Assembly: GCA_022509005.1 (NCBI GenBank)
Contig: JAFLUC010000003.1
Span: forward strand, 1-62,646
Source of the DNA: Oscillospiraceae bacterium
GTDB lineage: Bacteria; Bacillota; Clostridia; UBA1381
Reading direction: 5' to 3'
Length of the DNA: 62,646 bases
Shown: piece after piece, positions 57,601 to 62,646 of the stretch
How positions within the stretch are numbered: the stretch's first letter is position 1
Layout: each line of letters begins with the position of its first letter
Notes under the pieces: generated by a model
What the model was told of the DNA's origin: nothing
The model's input: the letters and a program-made list of their open reading frames with translations, nothing else
Database searches by the model: none
Translations under genes and position numbers: made by a program

Positions 57601-58685
57601 ACTCAAACCTATTAAAGCTCGATGAGCTTGGTCACGATGACCCTACCGTTATACGAATGCTTGAAGATATAACGGGAAAGAATGCGAGGGAGATCCCACT
57701 TGACGATCCAGAAACGCTGAGCTTGTTTACATCAAATAAGGCGCTAAAAATACTGCCGGGTAAGGATACCGGTTCAACGCTGGGAACTTATGGAGTGCCG
57801 GAGTTCGGTACTAAGTTTACGCGCCAGATGCTGCTTGATACAAAGCCGACAACCTTTTCAGAGCTTGTCCGTATAGCGGGACTTTCGCATGGTACAGATG
57901 TATGGCTCGGCAACGCTCAGGAGCTTGTAAGATCAGGTATATGCGACCTGTCACATGCCATATGCGCGCGTGACGATATTATGATTTATCTTATTGCAGC
58001 AGGACTTGAAAAGGGTCACTCGTTTAAGATTATGGAAAGCGTCCGTAAGGGTAAGGGACTAAAGCCCGAGGACGAAGAGGAAATGCGGGCGCATAATGTG
58101 CCGGAATGGTATATTGAATCCTGTAAAAAAATAAAGTACATGTTCCCTAAGGCGCACGCTGTTGCGTACGTAATGATGGGCTTCCGTGTTGCATGGTTCA
58201 AGGTGCATATGCCGTTGGCATATTATGCAGCGTATTATACGGTACGCGCCGATGATTTTGACACGTCAACAATGGCTCAGGGTGAGGCTGTGGCGCGCGA
58301 AGCGCTTGAAACGATTAATCAGCATAAGCGTGACGGTACGGCAGCGCCTAAGGAGGATGTGCTCATTCCGATACTGGAGCTTGTAATAGAGATGTACTGC
58401 CGCGGATTTGAATTTGAACCGGTTGATTTGTATAAGTCACATGCGACAAACTTCCTGATAACCGAGGACGGAAAACTGCTTCCGCCGTTTAACGCATTGC
58501 CCGGTGTTGCTGATGCTGCGGCAAAGGCAATCACCAACGCGCGCGAGAAAGGTGAGTTTAAAAATGTTGAGGATTTGAGGCTCAGAGCAAACCTTACAAA
58601 GGGCATAGTCGAGATCATGGAGCAAAACGGCTGCTTTGCGGGGCTTTCAAACTCAAGTCAGATGAGTCTGATGGATATGCTTTAA
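54645..58685 (+). CDS. polC: DNA polymerase III PolC-type, alpha subunit
   Basis: This 1,346-aa replicase is the Gram-positive type. In order it has an OB-like region (about residues 120-215, [16 protein letters not shown]), and a PHP domain split by a DnaQ-like 3'-5' exonuclease ([11 protein letters not shown] near residue 327, then HNADFDMGF and [14 protein letters not shown]). The polymerase palm and fingers ([33 protein letters not shown]) surround a four-cysteine zinc region (CPNC...CPKC, about 815-845). The length is near 1,350 rather than the usual 1,430, with a short N-terminal region. The promoter 40 bases upstream argues against a missed longer start. Confidence 0.96.
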   Translation: MYEFSTVFGSSGNNTVDRLNITNLIVSKQKREVSIEFANELSATIEKLAEDQIQKTLGNVPVKLKTDPKYAQSNKNVMFYTMPKDRVKELGQPEIIGKARAEEMLIGRPIKDEDIIAISSINEGSGRVTISGRIFDADEREIKSKKTDKEMHIVMLDVTDTTSSITVKMFVNKGEDDSKFKDLYAPIKKSLKKGGMYAVIRGMAKYDDYQKEVVIMANDIAAIPSPPVRQDNAEVKRVELHMHTQMSQMDAVNSASDLINRAVYWGHKAVAITDHGVVQAYPDGMHASDNNKKIKVIYGVEGYLIDDTKRITYDITDETIDSPFVVFDLETTGFNKSSCKIIEIGAVKVENGVVTDRWSTFVNPGVHIPRNITELTSITDGMVKDAAPFEEQIDDFIKFCDGCVMVAHNADFDMGFMKTKAKECGRSFDLPYLDTMILARCMFPKLPNHRLDTLCKHLGVINAHHHRAVDDAEATAKAFMKMLASLRDGGKTELREFNEIFDIRTASTKTKAFHIILLAKTYEGVRNIYEMVTESHLKYFFRTPRIPKTLLMEKRKDIIVGSACEAGELFTALVDGENEERLKEIASFYDYLEIQPIGNNAYMKDSKKHPFVKTDDDLRELNRRIVELGEKIDKPVCATCDVHFMDPEGADYRKILMHYKGFKDADNQAPLYMRTTNEMLEEFSYLGKEKAYEVVVTNTNLIADMIGDVRPIPPTKCPPVVEGAVEGIRNDSINRAIEIYGDPLPPEVQARLDKELDSIIGNGFAVMYRIAQELVRKSNQDGYLVGSRGSVGSSFVAYLSDITEVNSLEEHYLCPNCKYVEFVPSEIGRSGCDMEDKKCPKCGTPLNKDGHDIPFETFLGFNGDKEPDIDLNFSGEYQPVIHKYTETFFGEGFVFRAGTIGTVAEKTAFGYVKKYCEEKGISMTNAEMKRLSKGMEGVKRTSGQHPGGIIVVPYTNNIHEFCPVQHPADDVNSNIFTTHFDYHSIDSNLLKLDELGHDDPTVIRMLEDITGKNAREIPLDDPETLSLFTSNKALKILPGKDTGSTLGTYGVPEFGTKFTRQMLLDTKPTTFSELVRIAGLSHGTDVWLGNAQELVRSGICDLSHAICARDDIMIYLIAAGLEKGHSFKIMESVRKGKGLKPEDEEEMRAHNVPEWYIESCKKIKYMFPKAHAVAYVMMGFRVAWFKVHMPLAYYAAYYTVRADDFDTSTMAQGEAVAREALETINQHKRDGTAAPKEDVLIPILELVIEMYCRGFEFEPVDLYKSHATNFLITEDGKLLPPFNALPGVADAAAKAITNAREKGEFKNVEDLRLRANLTKGIVEIMEQNGCFAGLSNSSQMSLMDML

Positions 58686-58690
58686 AAACC

Positions 58691-58719
58691 TTGACATTGT
58701 ACGAAAATAATGGTATAAT
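58691..58719 (+). promoter_or_regulatory. Promoter of tyrS
   Basis: Consensus -35 TTGACA (58691-58696) and -10 TATAAT (58714-58719) are spaced by 17 bases. The transcript leader is only about 30 bases, too short for a T-box. Confidence 0.8.
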
Positions 58720-58753
58720 TACGAACAATGATGAATTTTTGGAGGAAAGACAG

Positions 58754-59974
58754 ATGTCAGAAAACGTATTTGACGTGCTCAAAGAGCGAGGACTTATAGC
58801 TCAATGCACACATGAAGATGAAATAAGAGAATTATTAGGAAAAGAGAAGGTATCTTTTTATATAGGCTTTGACCCGACAGCAGATTCACTTCACGTAGGA
58901 CACTTCCTGCAGATGGTTGTAATGCGCCATATGCAGATGCACGGTCATAGACCGATAGCGCTCGTTGGCGGCGGTACTGGTCACATAGGCGACCCGTCAG
59001 GCAGAACGGATATGCGTCAGATGATGACAACGGAAATTATCAATCACAACTGCGAATGCTTCAAGGAGCAGCTTTCGCGTGTTATTGATTTTTCAGACGG
59101 CAAGGCACTTATGGTAAACAATGCCGATTGGCTCCTGAATCTTAATTATATTGAATTTTTAAGAGACATAGGCGCATGCTTCTCTGTAAATAAGATGCTC
59201 ACAGCTGAATGCTTCAAGCAGAGACTTGAAAAAGGACTTTCATTCTTAGAATTTAATTATATGCTTATGCAGTCATATGACTACCTCATGCTTGCAAGAG
59301 AATATGATTGTAAGCTTGAACTCGGCGGTGATGACCAGTGGAGCAACATCTTAGGTGGTCTTGAGCTTAACAGAAGAAAGGACAACCGTCAGGTTTACGG
59401 TATGACATTTACGCTTCTCACAAACAGCGAAGGCAAGAAGATGGGCAAGACTCAGAGCGGTGCTGTATGGCTTGATGCTAACAAGACAACTCCGTACGAG
59501 TTCTATCAGTACTGGGTAAACGTGCAGGATGCCGATGTTATAAAGTGTCTTAAGCTGCTCACATTCGTTTCAATGGATGAGATTCGTGAAATGGAAAAAT
59601 GGGAGGGCGCAGAGCTTAATAAGGCTAAGAGAATTCTTGCATATGAGGTTACAAAGCTTGTTCACGGCGAGGCTGAGGCCGAAAAGGCTAAGGCTACAGC
59701 TGAGGCTGTATTTGCAAACGGCGGCGTTTCGGACGATATGCCGACAACCGTTATTCCGGATGTAGTAGGCATGGGTGTACTTGACATGATTGCCCAAACC
59801 GGTATTGTAAAATCAAAGAGCGAGGCAAGAAGAACTGTTCAGCAGAACGGTCTCTCAATCAATGATGTTAAATATACAGATGTAAACGGCGTTGTAACAG
59901 AGGATATGATTACCGATAACGGTATCATTATCAAAAAGGGTAAGAAGGTATATCACCGAGTTGTGGTTGAATAA
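58754..59974 (+). CDS. tyrS: Tyrosine--tRNA ligase
   Basis: This 406-aa class I synthetase starts at ATG 58754 after GGAGGAAAGACAG. A longer in-frame ORF from 58691 would start inside the promoter. It has the HIGH-type motif HVGH in [10 protein letters not shown], tyrosine-recognition segments ([16 protein letters not shown]), the KMSKS-type motif KMGKT, and a C-terminal S4 RNA-binding domain ([19 protein letters not shown]). The length fits the TyrRS of the TyrZ-like clade as judged by the motif forms, which is tentative. No T-box leader precedes it, unlike in many Firmicutes. Confidence 0.95.
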   Translation: MSENVFDVLKERGLIAQCTHEDEIRELLGKEKVSFYIGFDPTADSLHVGHFLQMVVMRHMQMHGHRPIALVGGGTGHIGDPSGRTDMRQMMTTEIINHNCECFKEQLSRVIDFSDGKALMVNNADWLLNLNYIEFLRDIGACFSVNKMLTAECFKQRLEKGLSFLEFNYMLMQSYDYLMLAREYDCKLELGGDDQWSNILGGLELNRRKDNRQVYGMTFTLLTNSEGKKMGKTQSGAVWLDANKTTPYEFYQYWVNVQDADVIKCLKLLTFVSMDEIREMEKWEGAELNKAKRILAYEVTKLVHGEAEAEKAKATAEAVFANGGVSDDMPTTVIPDVVGMGVLDMIAQTGIVKSKSEARRTVQQNGLSINDVKYTDVNGVVTEDMITDNGIIIKKGKKVYHRVVVE

Positions 59975-60021
59975 AGAACGTGCAATAGATGTATGGTCAA
60001 CCACTATGGATTTTTGGTTAT

Positions 60022-60061
60022 GTAACCGCTCCTATTGACTAAGTTTTTAAGGAGCGGTTAC
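60022..60061. terminator. 11-bp hairpin after tyrS and at the 3' end of the microprotein ORF
   Basis: A perfect stem GTAACCGCTCC / GGAGCGGTTAC with an 18-base loop lies 47 bases after tyrS. It overlaps the stop of the minus-strand ORF and may terminate either transcript. Neither side has a strong T-run. Confidence 0.5.
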
Positions 60062-60141
60062 TGGGCTTTTATAGTAAAAGCTATAAGAATTATTATAACA
60101 TAAAGTATTATTTCTAAAACCTTAAGAATAACTTTCTCCAC
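60058..60141 (-). CDS. Candidate 27-residue hydrophobic type I toxin-like peptide
   Basis: On the minus strand, GTG 60141 is preceded by AAGGGGGG at 5-base spacing. The peptide starts (M)EKVILKVLEIILYVIII and ends FTIKAQ, one hydrophobic helix with charged ends. It is too short to be found by length-based searches. The Shine-Dalgarno can be sequestered: GCAGC 22 bases upstream is complementary to GCTGC just before the start. A 10-bp hairpin (GCACACAACC/GGTTGTGTGC) lies in the leader. This layout is typical of type I toxin mRNAs. No antisense RNA promoter was identified, so the class is inference. Confidence 0.5.
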   Translation of the reverse strand: MEKVILKVLEIILYVIIILIAFTIKAQ

Positions 60142-60170
60142 AGCAGCCCCCCTTAACTCCTATTCGGAGC

Positions 60171-60196
60171 TGCACACAACCTTAAAAGGTTGTGTG
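60171..60196. other. Leader hairpin of the candidate toxin mRNA
   Basis: GCACACAACC and GGTTGTGTGC form a perfect 10-bp stem (extendable by TT/AA). It lies between the predicted minus-strand -10 element (TATAAT on that strand, 60218-60223) and the ribosome-binding site. Confidence 0.6.
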
Positions 60197-60386
60197 CCGG
60201 CAGAGGCTAACCGTTCCATTATACTCTATTGTGTTTGTCTCGCCTTTCAATGGTTCTTTTCAGAACAAAAATATTATAGAATAAAAATATACAAAAATCA
60301 ACAATTTTCATTGAATTGAAAAATAGCTGTGAAATAATGTATTTATCCTTAATAAAAATGTTTTTTTATGCTATTCACAATTAATT

Positions 60387-60545
60387 TTATTGATAAAATC
60401 CTGCATTACCGAATGCAGAAACAAACGACACAATAGCATTTATATGAGTTAAAAACAGCCTGACAAAATTTGGTGAAATTCTGAAGGCTTTATTTGCGTA
60501 CCCCCAAATGAGCGTAATCTGTAAATAATTCCCATCAAAACGCAT
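60387..60545 (-). other. Doubtful 52-codon ORF, possible remnant
   Basis: ATG 60545 to stop TAA 60387-60389 on the minus strand has no ribosome-binding site, and its Ile/Phe-rich composition fits no known family. It lies 30 bases inside the palindrome at 60575, so it could be a decayed mobile-element ORF. I would not annotate it as a gene. Confidence 0.2.
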
Positions 60546-60574
60546 GTAGAACTGAAAACAGACCTAAATGGCAA

Positions 60575-60610
60575 GGAGCTGCCGCAAAACATCAGTTTTG
60601 CAACAGCCCC
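60575..60610. repeat. Terminator-like palindrome with IS-end style sequence
   Basis: The stem GCAAAAC/GTTTTGC plus outer GCTG/CAGC and GG/CC pairs is followed on the + strand by TCTGTTTTGTGTTGTTTTT. The GGGGCTGTTGCAAAAC strand resembles inverted-repeat ends of some insertion sequences, but no transposase is near. Confidence 0.45.
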
Positions 60611-60649
60611 TCTGTTTTGTGTTGTTTTTCGTGTAAGTCAACATAGCAT

Positions 60650-60678
60650 TTGACAAACCGGATAAAGTATGTTATAAT
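60650..60678 (+). promoter_or_regulatory. Strong promoter of the exported protein at 60724
   Basis: Consensus -35 TTGACA (60650-60655) and TATAAT (60673-60678) are spaced by 17 bases. Confidence 0.8.
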
Positions 60679-60723
60679 ATATAAAATGTTACAAAGTTTT
60701 TACAAACAGAGAGGATTGTTATT

Positions 60724-61692
60724 ATGAAAAAGAAAATCATATCATTTCTGCTTGCGGCGTCGATGTGCGCAGGATTTATGCCGGCGGTGAATGCGGCTAA
60801 TGAGAACTGGCGCGATCCGTTTGTTACGCGTATAATGAAGGTCATTTCGCAGGATCCGTCATATACAGACGTTGTTCTCACAGACCTCGACAGAAACGGT
60901 ATTCCTGAAGCGTTTGTGATTAAAAAGGGTACATACGGGAAAATCGGATCAGGATTCACTATGGTAAATAATGTAATCACCGAGATCCAGACTCCGACCA
61001 ATATTATAGGTGAATGTCTTGAGAATATAAATGTATATATCAAGAATGACTCATATATATTTGTCGGCGAAGAGGTGCCCAGATATCTTTCACAGATATC
61101 ATACTATAAGCTTACGTTAGCGGATAATAAGCTTACGGCTACAAGAATAAATAAGAAAGATGTAAGTCCGTATGCAAATGTCACATATGTGGATAAATAC
61201 AGCAACAATCTGCTTGAAAACGGATACCCGAACCGCTCAAAGATATCGGAATTCATCTCAAAATATGACGTTGTAAATAATATTTCCGCGCTTTTATCAA
61301 GCACGAATATACGAGTAAACGGCGAAACAGCTTCAATAAGCGGCTATTCTGTTGATGATTCAAACTACTATAAGGTGCGCGACATTGCAATGCTGCTCAG
61401 GCAAACTTCAAAGAAATTCAACGTAGTATGGGATTCTGAGCTTGAAGCAATACGGATTCTACCGGGTGCTGATTATGAGGTCATAGGCGGCGAGTTTTCA
61501 AAAGATACCGCTGAAAACATTGAGGTTGTGGAAAATGACACACCGATTTATGTTAACGACAGACAGAGAGCGATAACAGCGTATAATATCAACGGCAGCT
61601 CGTATTTCAAAATAAGAGATATTGCCGATGCCGTAGGTTTTGATATACAGTGGGATGGAGATACACAGACTATTAATATTATAACAGACTAA
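60724..61692 (+). CDS. Exported protein with two copper-amine-oxidase-N-like modules
   Basis: This 322-aa protein has a signal peptide (MKKKIISFLLAASMCAGFMPAVNA). An N-terminal alpha/beta domain (about residues 25-190) contains VVLTDLDRNGIPEAFV, an Asp-rich, possibly calcium-binding loop. Two related modules follow, one near residues 198-250 (IRVNGETASISGYSVDDSNYYKVRDIAMLL) and one near 275-322 (IYVNDRQRAITAYNINGSSYFKIRDIADAVG). These share the YNINxxxYFKxRDIAxxxG signature with the proteins at 41432 and, more loosely, 50747. The function is unknown. The start ATG follows GAGAGGATTGTTATT. Confidence 0.83.
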   Translation: MKKKIISFLLAASMCAGFMPAVNAANENWRDPFVTRIMKVISQDPSYTDVVLTDLDRNGIPEAFVIKKGTYGKIGSGFTMVNNVITEIQTPTNIIGECLENINVYIKNDSYIFVGEEVPRYLSQISYYKLTLADNKLTATRINKKDVSPYANVTYVDKYSNNLLENGYPNRSKISEFISKYDVVNNISALLSSTNIRVNGETASISGYSVDDSNYYKVRDIAMLLRQTSKKFNVVWDSELEAIRILPGADYEVIGGEFSKDTAENIEVVENDTPIYVNDRQRAITAYNINGSSYFKIRDIADAVGFDIQWDGDTQTINIITD

Positions 61693-61697
61693 TTCAA

Positions 61698-61727
61698 ATA
61701 CCGGGAGCCTTAACAGGCTCCCGGTAT
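61698..61727 (+). terminator. Terminator after the 60724 gene
   Basis: A 13-bp stem ATACCGGGAGCCT / AGGCTCCCGGTAT with a TAAC loop. The tail is ACATAAG rather than T-rich, so it could also be a processing or mRNA-stability element. Confidence 0.65.
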
Positions 61728-61766
61728 ACATAAGCGACCAACCCAAAATATCTTGCGGAGGAACAA

Positions 61767-62336
61767 ATGAAAGGATTAGTATTAGAGCTTTCAAACGGAC
61801 ATTTTGATATTGTAAGCGGCAGCGTATTCTCAGCCGAAGGCGGAGAGATGCCGCTTTTATGTTATGAAGAAAATGGGATAGTGCATATAAAAACCGACCC
61901 ACAAGCGGGCGCACTGTACGAAGGTCGTATTGTTATCCCTGAAAATTTTAAAACGGAAAGCGTAAGAATATCGCTGAAACGCTGTTCTGTTTCGGTATGT
62001 GAAATAAATACAGGTGATTTTGAAGCTGAGCTTAGTGAATCGAGTGCGGAATTTCAGTCAGTTGCAGCGCGGAGGATAAGACTTTCGTCGGGCAAAAGTA
62101 ATGTTGTTATCTATGCGACCCCTGTTATTGCAGCAGAATTTAAATGTGGATTCGGCAGCACAAAAATATTTCTTAATAAGAATAGCCGCGGATATAGCTT
62201 CGATATGCTATGTGGTGCAGGGGCTCTGACTCTTGATTCAAAGAGACTGGAAAGAACCTATAAAGGTGGAACGCCGGGCGGTGTCAACATAAAAGTAACC
62301 TGCGGACTAGGTACAGTTGAAATACACAATAATTGA
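61767..62336 (+). CDS. DUF4097-like beta-helical protein
   Basis: This 189-aa protein lacks a signal peptide or membrane segment. Short strands repeat with G/N/S turns (VRISLKRCSVSVCEIN, AEFKCGFGSTKIFLN, INIKVTCGLGTVEIHNN-type endings), as in DUF4097 putative adhesin-like beta-helices. The C-terminal IKVTCGLGTVEI motif is the usual closing strand. The start ATG follows GCGGAGGAACAA. It lies 75 bases after the exported-protein gene and is probably separately transcribed. Confidence 0.7.
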   Translation: MKGLVLELSNGHFDIVSGSVFSAEGGEMPLLCYEENGIVHIKTDPQAGALYEGRIVIPENFKTESVRISLKRCSVSVCEINTGDFEAELSESSAEFQSVAARRIRLSSGKSNVVIYATPVIAAEFKCGFGSTKIFLNKNSRGYSFDMLCGAGALTLDSKRLERTYKGGTPGGVNIKVTCGLGTVEIHNN

Positions 62337-62378
62337 CAAATATTGTTTTGTTTTTCTGATAAAATTTCATAAAACATC

Positions 62379-62407
62379 TTGAAATTTTGTTTGTTTAGGT
62401 GTATAAT
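62379..62407 (+). promoter_or_regulatory. Promoter of pta
   Basis: -35 TTGAAA (62379-62384) and -10 TATAAT (62402-62407) are spaced by 17 bases. Confidence 0.7.
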
Positions 62408-62440
62408 TACTATATATTATTAACGAAGGAGATTTTTAAC

Positions 62441-62646
62441 ATGGGAAAATTTATTGACAGTGTTAAAGCAAAGGCTAAATCTGATTTAAAGACAATTGTT
62501 CTCGCTGAGGGTGAGGATCTGAGAACAATAAAGGCTGCAGCGCTTGTAAAGGCTGAGGGATATGCAAAGAATGTGCTTCTTGGTGACCCCGAAAAGATAA
62601 AGAAGATGGCGGCAGAGGAAAATCTTGATATTGACGGTATTGAGAT
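62441..62646 (+). CDS. pta: Phosphate acetyltransferase (3' partial)
   Basis: ATG 62441 after GAAGGAG begins a protein starting MGKFIDSVKAKAKSDLKTIV, then LAEGEDLRTIKAAALVK and NVLLGDPEKIKKMAAEENLDID. This fits the N-terminus of phosphate acetyltransferases, which convert acetyl-CoA and phosphate to acetyl phosphate in acetate production. Only about 68 codons are inside the window, and the rest lies beyond base 62646. An ackA partner is expected nearby but is not seen. Confidence 0.88.
   Translation, partial: MGKFIDSVKAKAKSDLKTIVLAEGEDLRTIKAAALVKAEGYAKNVLLGDPEKIKKMAAEENLDIDGIE

Larger units (their letters stand above)
59975..60649. other. 750-base gene-poor region between tyrS and the next exported-protein gene
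   Basis: Contents are: an 11-bp hairpin at 60022-60061; a candidate minus-strand microprotein with leader hairpin (60058-60223); an AT-rich stretch without signals (about 60260-60390); a CTGCATT-ACCG-AATGCAG hairpin (60401-60418); a 52-codon minus-strand ORF of doubtful reality (60387-60545); and a terminator-like palindrome (60575-60610). Confidence 0.7.

Noticed and set aside
58691..58753. Longer N-terminus of TyrS and a possible T-box leader
   Set aside because: The frame starts on the -35 box, and the leader is about 30 bases, too short for a T-box.
60575..60610. Intact insertion sequence at the palindrome
   Set aside because: There is no transposase, no matching opposite end and no target duplication seen; at most a remnant.

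Overview
The window looks like a chromosomal segment of an anaerobic, endospore-forming, Gram-positive Clostridia, probably a gut member. The evidence is spo0A, the spore protease gpr, Firmicutes-type polC, dprA-topA-trmFO in a row, a sortase-anchored adhesin, an S-layer-homology (SLH) serpin and a set of pectin and hemicellulose enzymes. Most genes are on the + strand. I see no intact IS element, prophage or CRISPR array, and only one tRNA.

Layout. 1-8433: 3' part of a giant BspA-like leucine-rich-repeat/SpaA-type LPXTG surface protein whose start lies before the window. 8507-10586: DUF3737 beta-helix protein plus MalY/PatB aminotransferase. 10688-16506: MATE exporter (-), secreted 5'-nucleotidase, tRNA-Gly(CCC) (-), CapA-like protein, ZIP metal transporter (-). 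16706-22020: information-processing operon (TrmH-family methyltransferase, dprA, topA, trmFO). 22042-28465: thioredoxin-fold membrane protein, gpr, two M16 peptidase-like proteins (YmfF/YmfH type), an unknown membrane protein, a 36-residue microprotein and a YesL-like protein. 28471-31371: mnmG and spo0A with putative 0A boxes. 31479-34027: phospholipase-C-like protein (-), YtxH-like small protein (-), DUF1015 protein. 34167-36145: rplU, rpmA, obg. 36288-38762: YdjG-like zinc-ribbon and YdjI-like SPFH pair. 38822-44498: rhamnogalacturonan cassette (YetA/PL26-like, metallo-beta-lactamase fold, GH78). 44692-47422: DUF2798 protein behind a structured leader, then a rubredoxin/glutamate-synthase/rubredoxin/rubrerythrin fusion. 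47495-50613: GH43, SPL-like radical SAM, AlkD-like protein. 50747-54532: two exported proteins sharing an ECF-type promoter, with an esterase between them. 54645-59974: polC, tyrS. 59975-60723: a 750-base gap with a candidate type I toxin. 60724-62646: exported copper-amine-oxidase-N-like protein, a DUF4097-like protein and the start of pta.

How the genes fit together. Three enzymes (861-aa YetA-like, GH78, GH43) would process rhamnogalacturonan and xylan/arabinan oligosaccharides, and GH78 and GH43 lack signal peptides, so final hydrolysis is probably cytoplasmic. The cell-surface theme (LPXTG adhesin, SLH serpin, three small exported proteins with copper-amine-oxidase-N-like modules) suits host or plant-fibre contact. 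The strongest unusual signals are: the four-module redox fusion whose linkers are translated Shine-Dalgarno sequences; the twin ECF-like promoters; the leader RNA with competing stems before DUF2798; the minus-strand 27-residue hydrophobic ORF with a sequestered Shine-Dalgarno; a perfect Spo0A box inside the ydjGI-like promoter; L27 without its N-terminal extension together with absence of the prp gene; and small hairpins with GAA loops repeated between genes.
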